The notes under the pieces are model-generated. The model was not told the DNA's origin. It did not search any database and worked only from the letters and a program-made list of their open reading frames with translations. Positions 16,828 through 25,161 of a DNA stretch of 64,000 nt are shown here, piece after piece (positions within the stretch are counted from its first letter, which is position 1; each line of letters opens with the position of its first letter). The translations under genes and the position numbers were made by a program. The stretch comes from Hydrotalea sp. (lineage in GTDB: Bacteria > Bacteroidota > Bacteroidia > Chitinophagales > Chitinophagaceae), in contig JAKRSC010000008.1 in the NCBI GenBank assembly GCA_022402565.1, positions 62,001 to 126,000 on the forward strand, written 5' to 3'.

Positions 16828-17763
16828 TTAATCAAGGTAGCCATCTTTTTCCTTAATCTCAGAAGGTAAATTGTGCTCTCCCAACATCTCTTTGAGGTCT
16901 CTTTCTATGGTATTGCAAATTGACGTTAATGGGATATCTGTAATTTTATTTTCAAACGGGTCTTCATTCACTTCTCCAACCTTTCCCATAACAGAAAATA
17001 TGAAAGATATTAGTATAGAAACTGGTATTATTAAATAGCTAGATTCAAGTTGAATGAATTCTTTTAGAAGGGCAAACGGAAGTAGTACAATGAAAGTGTA
17101 TAAAAATATTCGTGTAAAGAAATCATATTGACGAAGTAATGGTGTGTTTTTAATTCTTTCACATGTGCCTTGATGATTTGCTAGGGCTAAGAGTTGCCCT
17201 TCCATTTGAAAGCTATCGAATCCTCCTAGTATTCCATTGGACATGGCCTCATAAATTTTTTGTCCAATATGAAGCTGAATTTGATTTGGAATGTTGTGAG
17301 CATGCAGAATTTTTTCAAAAACCTCAATCGGTAGTAGATGTTTAATATCATTCCAGTTGTTTTGTCTTCTAAGATCAATTCTCATAGCGTGTACATAAGC
17401 TACAGTTGCATAAACTAATTCTATTTTGAATATTTCGCTTCTTTTTAGATTATAATTCTCTTGATGTTTATGGCTATCTGTAAAAGTAATAATGAGTCTA
17501 CCCAAAACACGGCTGGCATTTGTGATGCCACTCCAAGCTGCTCTTGCTTCCCACCATCTACCATAAGAACTATTATTTCTAAATGCAATGAAAATCGCTA
17601 ATGCACTGCCCATAATTCCAACTATGGAAAAGGGAAGACCTGTTTTTATTAATTGAAGTTTGAAAGCTATATATACAAGTAATGAAGCTACAATAGAAAT
17701 ATTTAGCTCAAGTTGAATGTATTGAGCAACTTTCAATGGATTGAAATTTCGTTTTAGTATCAT
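16828..17763 (-). CDS. Bestrophin-like (RFP-TM, UPF0187) membrane channel protein
   Basis: 311 residues with paired N-terminal membrane helices and the signature NNSSYGRWWEARAAW followed by SRVLGRLI, characteristic of bacterial bestrophin homologues. A second pair of helices lies near residues 220-260, followed by a GEVNEDPFENKITDIPL motif. Family members form pentameric ion channels; anion or cation preference cannot be told. The gene begins 3 nt before the end of the outer-membrane-like gene, so they are cotranscribed. Confidence 0.85.
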   Translation of the reverse strand: MILKRNFNPLKVAQYIQLELNISIVASLLVYIAFKLQLIKTGLPFSIVGIMGSALAIFIAFRNNSSYGRWWEARAAWSGITNASRVLGRLIITFTDSHKHQENYNLKRSEIFKIELVYATVAYVHAMRIDLRRQNNWNDIKHLLPIEVFEKILHAHNIPNQIQLHIGQKIYEAMSNGILGGFDSFQMEGQLLALANHQGTCERIKNTPLLRQYDFFTRIFLYTFIVLLPFALLKEFIQLESSYLIIPVSILISFIFSVMGKVGEVNEDPFENKITDIPLTSICNTIERDLKEMLGEHNLPSEIKEKDGYLD

Positions 17764-17766
17764 AAA

Positions 17767-18480
17767 TTAAAATTCATGACGAATAAAAATGCCTATGTTT
17801 TCACTAGTTATCATATTGCTCCTTCCAAGTTGGGAGAAATCGCCCCCTAACCCAAATTCAAGAGTATTCATTTGAATCCCTAATCTTACCCGTTGTACAA
17901 AATTCTTTAGTTTATTTAAATCAGTTGGATGAGCCTGTAAACTTTCAAACTGAGTAAATAAGTCAACTGATTTAGAGATTTTTGGACAATATCTTAACAA
18001 AATAAAATGATCAATATCTGGCTTAGCTGAAGTTTGACAAACCAGCCAAGTAAATATGGTAAAATCTTTTTTTACGTATGCATATTGAATACCCAATTTT
18101 GCATAGACTCCATTGTTTAATACTTGCGCTACCGCTACTGGTGATATTCCTTTTAGAGAAGGGTGGTTATAAGATATCGCTTCTGTAAAACCAAATTGTG
18201 GTAAGTAGTTATTGCCGTTTATTCTGTAGTCAACACTAGCTCGATTTCGATTAAAGAATAGCCAATTGCTGTTTTTGCTTTCTTTGTATTTAATGAATTT
18301 GAAAAACATTATATCAAGTGTTCCTCTTTTATGTCCAGCAAAAACTTCAACTGGAATTTGGCTAAATGATTTTATTGATATAAGATGAATGATGAATGCA
18401 AGAAAGGCATATAATTTAATTCCACTAATTTTTAAAGTCGATTTAAAATCCAAATGTCTTGAAATCATAGTTGTCAGCAT
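17767..18480 (-). CDS. Hypothetical exported outer-membrane-like protein
   Basis: 237 residues from the ATG at 18480; AAAGG stands about 10 nt upstream. An in-frame GTG at 18492 is possible. An N-terminal hydrophobic segment ends near SIKSFSQ, as in a signal peptide. The rest alternates polar and aromatic residues (beta strands), ends in IGIFIRHEF with terminal Phe, and contains RVRLGIQMNTLEFGLGGDF. This pattern suggests a small beta barrel. Homology was not recognised. It lies between the DJ-1/PfpI and bestrophin genes in one operon. Confidence 0.55.
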   Translation of the reverse strand: MLTTMISRHLDFKSTLKISGIKLYAFLAFIIHLISIKSFSQIPVEVFAGHKRGTLDIMFFKFIKYKESKNSNWLFFNRNRASVDYRINGNNYLPQFGFTEAISYNHPSLKGISPVAVAQVLNNGVYAKLGIQYAYVKKDFTIFTWLVCQTSAKPDIDHFILLRYCPKISKSVDLFTQFESLQAHPTDLNKLKNFVQRVRLGIQMNTLEFGLGGDFSQLGRSNMITSENIGIFIRHEF

Positions 18481-18501
18481 TGCACCATTCACCTTTCACT
18501 C

Positions 18502-19347
18502 TTATTTAGATAAGAGTTGAACAACCAATTCTGCTGCTGCTGCCCCAGAGTTTTGTTGTTGTCCTGTAATTAGATTTCCATCCTGAATAGCATATGAAGA
18601 AAATGGAGCAGCTACTTTAAATGTTGTGCCTGCTATTTTTTTAGCTTCAGTTTCAATTCTATAAGGCTGAATTTTTTGTCCAACTGCTTGGTCAGCATAG
18701 TCCTCTTCTGCATCAGCGAATCCAGTCCAAGTCTTCCCTTTAACTAATAATTCCCCATTTGATTTTTTTGCTTCTAGCAGTAGAGTGGTAGAGTGACAAA
18801 CGGCAGCACTTGGTTTGCCAGATTCATAAAAAGCAACAAATAGTTTTTCTAAATCCTTATTTCCTCTAAAAGTATACATTGGACCCTGTCCTCCTACTAG
18901 AAAAATTGCTACATAATCCTTTGTGTTTACTTCTGTTATTTTTTTTGTTTGTTCTAGCATCTTATTAAAGCCTGGTTTTTGCATATAGCCTAATGAGATA
19001 ATATCACCTGCCGAATATCCACTGGCGTCGGTTGGATTTGAATAACTATCCATTTCTAATTTTCCACCTTCAGTAGAGACTAGGTCGATATCATAGCCGG
19101 CTTCTTGAAAAATACGCATTGGGTGTGTTAATTCAGCAGACCAAAATCCAATTGGCCAACCTGTTTGTTTAGATACGGAAGGTGAGCTGGCTACCATCAA
19201 AATTTTTCCTTTTGCAGGTACACCATGAGGATGTACATAACTGAGTTTTTCTTGTACTTGCATGTTTTTTTGTGTTTTTTGTTGAGCATTTAGGGTACTG
19301 TTCGTATAAGTTATAAAGGCTAATAAGCTGAGTATGAATTTTTTCAT
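18502..19347 (-). CDS. Exported DJ-1/PfpI (type 1 glutamine amidotransferase-like) protein
   Basis: 281 residues. A signal peptide (FILSLLAFITYTNSTLNAQ) precedes a DJ-1/PfpI domain: KILMVASSPSV, a SAELTHPMRIFQEAGYDIDL segment, FLVGGQGPMYTF (Glu-equivalent region) and SAAVCHSTTLLL with the nucleophile-elbow Cys. The HPMRIF and AVCH motifs place it near the Hsp31/YajL group, whose members act as chaperones, glyoxalases or deglycases. Export to the periplasm is unusual for the better-known members. It is the first gene of a four-gene unit and divergent from the HxlR regulator. Confidence 0.85.
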   Translation of the reverse strand: MKKFILSLLAFITYTNSTLNAQQKTQKNMQVQEKLSYVHPHGVPAKGKILMVASSPSVSKQTGWPIGFWSAELTHPMRIFQEAGYDIDLVSTEGGKLEMDSYSNPTDASGYSAGDIISLGYMQKPGFNKMLEQTKKITEVNTKDYVAIFLVGGQGPMYTFRGNKDLEKLFVAFYESGKPSAAVCHSTTLLLEAKKSNGELLVKGKTWTGFADAEEDYADQAVGQKIQPYRIETEAKKIAGTTFKVAAPFSSYAIQDGNLITGQQQNSGAAAAELVVQLLSK

Positions 19348-19366
19348 CCTTGATTTTTTTAGAAGT

Positions 19367-19397
19367 CAAAGATGGACTTATATACTACCTTTAACAA
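19367..19397 (-). promoter_or_regulatory. Promoter of the DJ-1/PfpI operon
   Basis: On the minus strand, TTG (19397-19395), a 20-nt spacer and CATCTTTG (19374-19367, one mismatch to TAnnTTTG), about 20 nt before the start codon. The left arm of the 41-bp inverted repeat abuts the -33 element. Confidence 0.5.
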
Positions 19398-19398
19398 T

Positions 19399-19439
19399 AT
19401 ACTTTCTTAAATAAGTGATACACACTTTTTAGAAAGTAT
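19399..19439. promoter_or_regulatory. 41-bp inverted repeat, likely HxlR operator
   Basis: ATACTTTCT (19399-19407) and AGAAAGTAT (19431-19439) form a perfect 9-bp inverted repeat, with a shorter inner pair AAGTG/CACTT. It lies between the divergent DJ-1/PfpI and hxlR-type genes, next to the minus-strand -33 element, where a bound regulator could control both directions. Confidence 0.6.
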
Positions 19440-19462
19440 GCTGATAATCAAATACATAAGTC

Positions 19463-19840
19463 ATGCCCGAATTCTTGTATAAAAACAAGTTGTACTATAA
19501 CCCTGTAGAATTTGCTATGGATAGAATTGGCGGTACATGGAAAATGCCTATCCTTTGGCGTTTAAAGGATAAGGTCATGCGGTATGGTGAATTGAAAAAA
19601 GATATTCCACACATTACTCATAAAATGCTAACTAGTCAGCTGAGAGAATTAGAGGAAGAAGGGTTTATTCTTCGTGAAGTTTTCCCAGTAATACCTCCTA
19701 AGGTGGAGTATTCAATTACTGAAAGAGGGACAAGAGCAATTACAATCATAGTTGCAATCAGAAACTATGGTTTAGAGTTGATGAATGAATTTGGAGTTAT
19801 GCATCCATCTGATAAAACAACTAAGACGAAAAAAAAATAG
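19463..19840 (+). CDS. HxlR-family winged-helix transcriptional regulator
   Basis: 125 residues. The family signature is present: PVEFAMDRIGGTWKMPILWRL, then RYGELKKDIPHITHKMLTSQ (recognition helix region), LRELEEEGFILREV (wing) and YSITERG. HxlR proteins bind inverted repeats as dimers and usually control a divergent gene. Here the Cys that commonly precedes the Pro-Val-Glu motif is Asn, and the whole protein has no cysteine, so it cannot be a thiol-based redox switch of the YodB/HypR kind. A 41-bp inverted repeat sits in front of it. Confidence 0.92.
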   Translation: MPEFLYKNKLYYNPVEFAMDRIGGTWKMPILWRLKDKVMRYGELKKDIPHITHKMLTSQLRELEEEGFILREVFPVIPPKVEYSITERGTRAITIIVAIRNYGLELMNEFGVMHPSDKTTKTKKK

Positions 19841-19847
19841 TTACTTT

Positions 19848-20966
19848 TTAATATTTCTTCAGTAGTTCAGCATATTTATCGGGCATGTGGTGTAACCAGA
19901 TGTTTTTTATGGATGCTTCTTTTTGATGTTTTTGAATATAGTCATTATCGGCATATAGTACAATAGTTTGTCCTGTTCTTACAAAGTAGTTGCTCTTATA
20001 GTATGCCGGCGATTCAAACTCGGGAAGTTGCTTTGCTACTGCCTTCGATACCATTTTACCTAGATATTGCTCATATTTTCTTTGAGCTTTTTTTGCTGGC
20101 TTGCTTAGTTGGTTATATACATGTTTGAGTGCGATATTTTTGGGAAACTTTTGTTGCTTAATAAGATCTTTTGCAAAAGGAAAAGGATTTACTTCTGTAA
20201 AATCATCTGTTGTTTGAATAGAAAATGGCACGTCCGGCACCCAATCGGCTGTATTTACTACGTTAAAAGCCCATCCGCCTTGAGTCATCTTTTCATATTC
20301 ATATGCAAAAAATAAATTTCCAGGTTTTGGTCCTGCGCTGCAATATGTTTTGAACTGAATATCTGTAGGTAGTTCCTTATTCAATTGAAGTTGTCGTAAA
20401 TAGGCTGTTAGCATAAATGCAATACCTCCACCTTGACTATGGCCAGTAATTAAAAAATCTTTCATCCCTTTCTTGTAAGAAGAGTCAATTGTGGGTAGGA
20501 TTGATTCAGATACATGTGCCATTGCTATGAGCCAGCCTGCTTGTACTGCTGCATTTGGGTGGGTAGCTAGTTGATAGGTGAAGGATTTTTCTTTTGATAA
20601 TTGAAGTTTGCCTTTAGCAGGAATCATTGCCGCGTAGAAATTTGCTAAAAAACTTGCTTGTGTTAAAATGCTACCTCTAATAGCTATTACTCCAATTGGT
20701 TCTTGTTCGTTCGCCCAAAAATCCCATCTGTTATCAAACCCTACCACATTGGATCTATAAATGAGCTTATAATTTATTGGCATAGGGAGCGCAGTATCTG
20801 TTTTCCATTTTTCGAAATCAATGTGTACTTTTTGGTTGATTTTTAGCAACTCTTCATATTCATGTTTAATAAATCCAGGTTGAAGTTTCTGAGCTGATAT
20901 ATCTTTTGTGAAAGAGACGTAGAGCACTATAAAAATATAAAAACTCAATATTTTAGGACTGATCAT
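19848..20966 (-). CDS. Secreted lipase (class 3-like alpha/beta hydrolase)
   Basis: 372 residues with an N-terminal signal peptide ending near DISAQ. GVIAIRGS is the lipase-3 oxyanion strand and LITGHSQGGGIAFML the nucleophile elbow (GHSQG). VNTADWVPDVPF supplies a likely catalytic Asp, and a later His in IALKHVYNQL may complete the triad. It should hydrolyse ester bonds of lipids or similar substrates outside the cytoplasm. The gene converges with hxlR (8-nt gap) and is divergent from the TauE/SafE gene. Confidence 0.82.
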   Translation of the reverse strand: MISPKILSFYIFIVLYVSFTKDISAQKLQPGFIKHEYEELLKINQKVHIDFEKWKTDTALPMPINYKLIYRSNVVGFDNRWDFWANEQEPIGVIAIRGSILTQASFLANFYAAMIPAKGKLQLSKEKSFTYQLATHPNAAVQAGWLIAMAHVSESILPTIDSSYKKGMKDFLITGHSQGGGIAFMLTAYLRQLQLNKELPTDIQFKTYCSAGPKPGNLFFAYEYEKMTQGGWAFNVVNTADWVPDVPFSIQTTDDFTEVNPFPFAKDLIKQQKFPKNIALKHVYNQLSKPAKKAQRKYEQYLGKMVSKAVAKQLPEFESPAYYKSNYFVRTGQTIVLYADNDYIQKHQKEASIKNIWLHHMPDKYAELLKKY

Positions 20967-21076
20967 AAGTAAGTAATTGTGCTGAAAAGATATTTCATTT
21001 TGATTGAATAGTCGGTTTATGTGGAATGCATTTAATTATAATAGTATCTTGAGGTAGAATGTATAATGATTAGTTG

Positions 21077-21092
21077 TGTGACTTTTGTAACA
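21077..21092. promoter_or_regulatory. Crp/Fnr-type site upstream of the TauE/SafE gene
   Basis: TGTGA-CTTTTG-TAACA; the reverse complement is TGTTA-CAAAAG-TCACA. One mismatch to TGTGA-N6-TCACA. Its centre is 36.5 bp upstream of the end of the -7 element CACCTTTG (21114-21121), close to a class II activator position. Confidence 0.6.
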
Positions 21093-21141
21093 GTAAATCA
21101 ATTTTGAACCAATCACCTTTGCATCCTACAAAAATAGACAC

Positions 21142-21942
21142 ATGGAAATCATAGGTTATTTATTGGCTGCATTAGTTGGAATATCGCTTGGATTAATTGG
21201 GAGTGGTGGATCTATACTCACTGTTCCAATTCTTGTATACATTATGGGGGTTAATCCAGTATTAGCAACTGCCTATTCTTTATTTATTGTAGGAACTACG
21301 GCTTTGGTGGGTGGAGTACAAAGTGCCATTCAAAAAAAGGTAGACTTTAAAACGGTTCTCATTTTTGGCGCACCATCTATCGCTGCTGTGTATGCAACAC
21401 GCTTGTGGTTAGTCCCTTTAATCCCAGATGTTTTGTTTGAACTGAATGGCTTTGAAATGACAAAGCCTATTGCACTGATGGTATTATTTTCTATTGTAAT
21501 GATCTTAGCTTCAATCAGTATGATTCGTCCTTCTTCTAAAAAAGAAGAATCGGAAGAAGCAGTTCAACTTACTTATAATTATCCAATGATTTTGGCTGAA
21601 GGAGCATTGGTTGGGGTTTTAACTGGGCTGGTAGGTGCAGGAGGTGGGTTTTTAATTATTCCAGCTTTGGTTCTATTAGCTAGAATGCCTATGAAGCTAG
21701 CTGTTGGAACTTCCCTTTTTATAATTGCAGCAAAGTCACTTATTGGATTTTTAGGTGATATGCAAACTACTAGTGAAATTGATTGGACATTATTAACCAT
21801 GTTTACACTCTTCGCTGTAATTGGAATTTTTATTGGCATCATCCTATCTAAAAAAATACCTGGATCAAAACTCAAAACTTCTTTCGGTTGGTTTGTATTA
21901 ATTATGGGTATTTACATCATTGTTAAAGAACTCTTTTTGTGA
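21142..21942 (+). CDS. TauE/SafE-family sulfite/organosulfonate exporter-like protein
   Basis: 266 residues, about eight membrane segments in two homologous halves, each with a GxxxGxxGxGGG-type loop: LVGISLGLIGSGGSILTVP and GVLTGLVGAGGGFLIIP. TauE/SafE proteins move sulfite or sulfur-containing anions across the inner membrane. Its place at the start of a sulfur-oxidation island suggests it exports sulfite made by the persulfide dioxygenase-like enzyme next door. It is a separate transcription unit with a Crp/Fnr-type site. Confidence 0.88.
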   Translation: MEIIGYLLAALVGISLGLIGSGGSILTVPILVYIMGVNPVLATAYSLFIVGTTALVGGVQSAIQKKVDFKTVLIFGAPSIAAVYATRLWLVPLIPDVLFELNGFEMTKPIALMVLFSIVMILASISMIRPSSKKEESEEAVQLTYNYPMILAEGALVGVLTGLVGAGGGFLIIPALVLLARMPMKLAVGTSLFIIAAKSLIGFLGDMQTTSEIDWTLLTMFTLFAVIGIFIGIILSKKIPGSKLKTSFGWFVLIMGIYIIVKELFL

Positions 21943-21961
21943 GTTTTCTTTAACATATCAA

Positions 21962-21977
21962 TGCGACAAAAGTCACA
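21962..21977. promoter_or_regulatory. Crp/Fnr-type site upstream of the MBL-rhodanese gene
   Basis: TGCGA-CAAAAG-TCACA, one mismatch to TGTGA-N6-TCACA and sharing the CAAAAG core with the site at 21077. Its centre is 36.5 bp upstream of the end of CAACTTTG (21999-22006), the -7 element of the next gene. Confidence 0.65.
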
Positions 21978-22033
21978 TTATTTCAGTATTTCGATTATCA
22001 ACTTTGCATAACTAAAAAGAAAAATTCAAGCTT

Positions 22034-23437
22034 ATGTTTTTTCAACACATTTACGACAAAACTTTGGCACAAGCCAGTTACTTTATCGGTTGTCAGAAAG
22101 CGGGTGTTGCCGCAGTTATTGATCCTAAAAGAGACGTTGATACCTATTTGCAAGTAGCGAAAGCTAATAACATGAAAATTACGCATGTATTTGAAACACA
22201 TATTCATGCCGATTTTCTTTCTGGTGCAAGAGAATTGGCTGCTTTAACTGGAGCAGAAATGTATCTCTCCGCAGAAGGAGGTGAGGGTTGGGAATATGAG
22301 TTTCCTCATACTGGTTTGAAAGATGGAGATAAAGTGCAGGTGGGTAATTTAACATTTGAAGTGTTACATACACCTGGACATACACCAGAAAGTATTAGTT
22401 TCCTGTTGACAGATAATCCTGCTTCAAAAGAGCCAGTGATGTTCTTTACTGGTGATTTTGTATTTGTAGGTGATATTGGAAGACCAGATTTATTGGAAAA
22501 AGCAGCTGGTGTTGTTGGTACAATGGATGCAGGTGCTAAGCAAATGTATAAGTCTATTCAGCGTTTTGCTTCACTACCTGATCATTTACAAGTATGGCCA
22601 GGTCATGGTGCAGGATCTGCATGTGGAAAAGCGTTGGGAGCAGTGCCAAGTACTACTGTTGGATATGAAAAAATTAGGAACTGGGCATTACAATATGGTT
22701 CTGATCAGGCTGGATTTACCAAATTCTTATTAGAAGATCAGCCAGAGCCGCCTCGTTATTTTGCTATGATGAAAAAGTTGAATAAAGTGGATAGACCTTT
22801 GTTGACTGAAGTGCCTAAACCTAAGAAGTTATCTGTGGTTGATATTAAGGACGCTATTGCTAATGGTATTCCTGTTATAGATGTTCGTTTGAAGCAAGAT
22901 TTTGCAGCTGGCTTTATTCCTGGAACCATTAATATTCAAGGCAATAATTCTTTTGCAACATGGGCTGGTTGGTTCTTAACTTATGATGAACCTTATATCT
23001 TAATAGCACCAGAAGCACAACATGATGATTTAATGAGGAAGTTGATGCGTATTGGTTTGGATCAAGTTATGGGTTATTTACCAAGTGTTGATGAGTGGGT
23101 TGCTGAAGGTGGTAGTTTGCAAACTGCAAAAGTGGTTAATAGAGAGGAAGCAAAGAAAGTTATGGCAGAAGAAGGAACTCAGATTATAGATCTAAGAGGA
23201 GCTTCAGAGTACAAAGCTGGACATATTGCAGGTGCTGATAACATTTTTGTAGGGAACATTATTAAGCAACTTGATCAAGTAAAAAAAGAAGGCAATGTTA
23301 TTATACATTGTCAGGGTGGCGATAGAGCTTCCATTGCACATTCTCTGCTCTATAAACATGGGTTAAATCATGTAATCAATTATAGTGGTGGAATCAATGA
23401 TTGGACTGCTAATTCTGAGCCGCTTATATATGCATAA
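22034..23437 (+). CDS. MBL-fold/rhodanese protein, persulfide dioxygenase-like
   Basis: 467 residues in three domains. Residues 1-230 are a metallo-beta-lactamase fold with THIHADF, LHTPGHTPESISF and FTGDFVFVGDIGRPDL, matching the ETHE1/CstB type that oxidises glutathione or CoA persulfide to sulfite. A first rhodanese-like domain (about 255-355) lacks a catalytic Cys (YILIAPEA). The second (about 370-465) keeps it in IIHCQGGDRA. The architecture is that of CstB-like persulfide dioxygenase-sulfurtransferases, so it probably handles low-molecular-weight persulfides in the cytoplasm. It has its own promoter and a UUCG-loop terminator. Confidence 0.9.
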   Translation: MFFQHIYDKTLAQASYFIGCQKAGVAAVIDPKRDVDTYLQVAKANNMKITHVFETHIHADFLSGARELAALTGAEMYLSAEGGEGWEYEFPHTGLKDGDKVQVGNLTFEVLHTPGHTPESISFLLTDNPASKEPVMFFTGDFVFVGDIGRPDLLEKAAGVVGTMDAGAKQMYKSIQRFASLPDHLQVWPGHGAGSACGKALGAVPSTTVGYEKIRNWALQYGSDQAGFTKFLLEDQPEPPRYFAMMKKLNKVDRPLLTEVPKPKKLSVVDIKDAIANGIPVIDVRLKQDFAAGFIPGTINIQGNNSFATWAGWFLTYDEPYILIAPEAQHDDLMRKLMRIGLDQVMGYLPSVDEWVAEGGSLQTAKVVNREEAKKVMAEEGTQIIDLRGASEYKAGHIAGADNIFVGNIIKQLDQVKKEGNVIIHCQGGDRASIAHSLLYKHGLNHVINYSGGINDWTANSEPLIYA

Positions 23438-23442
23438 AATAG

Positions 23443-23467
23443 GCCCCTTTCGAGGGGCTTTATTTTC
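23443..23467 (+). terminator. Terminator with TTCG tetraloop
   Basis: GCCCCT (23443-23448), loop TTCG, AGGGGC (23453-23458), then TTTATTTT. It separates the MBL-rhodanese gene from the long downstream unit. Confidence 0.85.
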
Positions 23468-23469
23468 AA

Positions 23470-23485
23470 AGTAATAAAAGTCACA
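23470..23485. promoter_or_regulatory. Crp/Fnr-type site upstream of the long sulfur unit
   Basis: AGTAA-TAAAAG-TCACA. The right half is perfect and the core matches the two sites at 21077 and 21962; the left half is weak. Its centre is 35.5 bp upstream of the end of TTACTTTA (23506-23513), the degenerate -7 element before the HMA gene. Confidence 0.5.
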
Positions 23486-23521
23486 TTTCAGCACTTTCTG
23501 AATAGTTACTTTACAAACAAA

Positions 23522-23794
23522 ATGAATACTATGACAAGTTTCGAAATACAGGTAGAGAACATAAAATGTGGGGGTTGTGAAAAATCTATTCAAAAAGCAC
23601 TCATTGCAAAGCAGGGTATTGTAGATGTTACAATTCAAAGAAATGAACAAAAGATTGTTGTATCTGGAGTTGGAATTGATCGGACTGAGATTATAGAAAT
23701 ATTAGATCAATTAGGATATCCGGAAGTTGGTAATAATAAACTTTCCAGCAAGGCAAAATCTCTTGTAAGCTGCATGATTGGTAATATCAGTTAA
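23522..23794 (+). CDS. Heavy-metal-associated (HMA) domain protein
   Basis: 90 residues with a ferredoxin-like HMA fold: VENIKCGGCEKSIQKAL carries the CxxC metal site, followed by GIVDVTIQRNEQKIVVSG and LDQLGYPE. Such proteins carry copper or another soft metal to a target. An extra Cys sits near the C-terminus. It is the first gene of the long sulfur-related unit, 8 nt upstream of the region preceding dps. Whether its cargo is a metal or, in this setting, a sulfur species is not known. Confidence 0.85.
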   Translation: MNTMTSFEIQVENIKCGGCEKSIQKALIAKQGIVDVTIQRNEQKIVVSGVGIDRTEIIEILDQLGYPEVGNNKLSSKAKSLVSCMIGNIS

Positions 23795-23804
23795 TCATTA
23801 TACT

Positions 23805-24269
23805 ATGAATACAATTGGATTAGATCACGAGAAAAGTAAAGTATTGGCTGAACACTTAAATGATTTACTAGCCAACTATATGGTATTTTATCAAAATGTG
23901 CGCGGATTTCACTGGAATATAAAAGGCGAAAAATTCTTCGAATTACATTTGAAGTTTGAAGAATTGTATAATAACGTATTATTGAAAGTGGATGAATTAG
24001 CAGAACGAATTCTAACACTTGAAAGTACTCCGCTACATAGTTTTGAAGATTATGTACAGATATCTTCAATAAAAAGTACAAAGGACATATCTGAAGGAAA
24101 AGAAGCACTTAAACATATTCTAAGTGCTTTTCAAGTTATTATAGTTAAGCAAAGAAATATATTGTCTGTTGCGAGTGAAGCTGGCGATGAAGGAACCAAT
24201 GCGTTAATGAGTGATTATATTAGAGAACAAGAAAAGCTGGTATGGATGTATCGGTCTTACTTAGGATAA
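23805..24269 (+). CDS. dps: Dps family ferritin-like protein
   Basis: 154 residues. The ferroxidase-site motifs of Dps are present: FHWNIKGEKFFELHLKFEE with the His and acidic ligands, and KVDELAERI. The protein is a four-helix bundle that assembles into a 12-mer, stores iron and removes peroxide. The start at 23805 was chosen by the conserved N-terminus; a longer in-frame start at 23778 would overlap the HMA gene. Its place inside a sulfur-oxidation unit suggests protection against oxidative stress or iron-sulfide chemistry. Confidence 0.92.
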   Translation: MNTIGLDHEKSKVLAEHLNDLLANYMVFYQNVRGFHWNIKGEKFFELHLKFEELYNNVLLKVDELAERILTLESTPLHSFEDYVQISSIKSTKDISEGKEALKHILSAFQVIIVKQRNILSVASEAGDEGTNALMSDYIREQEKLVWMYRSYLG

Positions 24270-24315
24270 ATAATTGTTAGACTGTAAATATTTCAAATAA
24301 TCGAAATTTCAAATC

Positions 24316-25158
24316 ATGAAAGAGGTTAAAATTTTAATTCCAACAGACTTCTCAGTACAGGCTGAATATGCCTATCTGATGGTCAAAAAGATGCAGGAAA
24401 AAATGAATGCACAAATTCATTTTTTACATGTATTATCTGTTCCTGAAACAGTAAGTATGGGTGCTGATGGTAGTATTCAAACTTGTGGTGAAATTGATGT
24501 TCGATATGTAGAGCAGCAAAAGAGTATTGCTGAAAGAAAACTTGCTAATTTGAATACCCTGTATGGAAGTGATATTCAAACACATTTGGTGCTTGGTAAA
24601 GTAACAGATGCTATTGTTCAGTTTGCTTCTGCTAATGAATATGATTTAGTTGTGATGGGAACCAAAGGTGCATGGGGACTCAAAGAGAAAATTTCTGGCA
24701 CAGAAACTCAAATGGTAGCAAGGCGATCAACTGTTCCTGTATTGCGTTTAATGTGTGATCGTTCGGATTTGGATATTCAGCATGTTTTATTAGTGCATCA
24801 ATTTGATCAGCCTAGTCATGAAAACCTTACCTTACTTCATATGCTAGTTTTAGATTTTGGTGTGCAAATACACTTTTTACAAATTGTATCAGGTAGTGTA
24901 AATGATAAGAGGGAAGCTGTTGAAAATAATATGAAAGTATTTGCACAATTAAATAAGATTTCATCTTATCAATCACATATTGTATCTGATAGTGATGTAG
25001 AAAATGGAGTTGTACATTTCAACCAAATGCAGGATATGGATATGATTTGTATTGGTACACATGGAAAGGGTGGATTTTTCCATCACAGTGCTACTGAAAA
25101 ATTAATCAACCATTTATTTAAACCTATTATTTCATTTCACCTTCAATCAGCAAAATAA
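24316..25158 (+). CDS. Tandem-domain universal stress protein
   Basis: 280 residues, two Usp domains. The first ends with VVMGTKGAWGLKEKISGTETQMV, close to the ATP-binding G-2x-G-9x-G(S/T) pattern. The second ends with CIGTHGKGGFFHHSATEKLI. The N-terminus EVKILIPTDFSVQAEYAY is typical. It is cytoplasmic. It follows dps by 46 nt and precedes the YeeE/YedE gene by 3 nt, so it belongs to the same unit. Confidence 0.9.
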   Translation: MKEVKILIPTDFSVQAEYAYLMVKKMQEKMNAQIHFLHVLSVPETVSMGADGSIQTCGEIDVRYVEQQKSIAERKLANLNTLYGSDIQTHLVLGKVTDAIVQFASANEYDLVVMGTKGAWGLKEKISGTETQMVARRSTVPVLRLMCDRSDLDIQHVLLVHQFDQPSHENLTLLHMLVLDFGVQIHFLQIVSGSVNDKREAVENNMKVFAQLNKISSYQSHIVSDSDVENGVVHFNQMQDMDMICIGTHGKGGFFHHSATEKLINHLFKPIISFHLQSAK

Positions 25159-25161
25159 ATT

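Noticed and set aside
16828-17763. Bestrophin gene as part of a phage-defence or toxin system
   Set aside because: Bestrophin-like channels are common housekeeping-like proteins, and neighbours show no nuclease, toxin or sensor domain.
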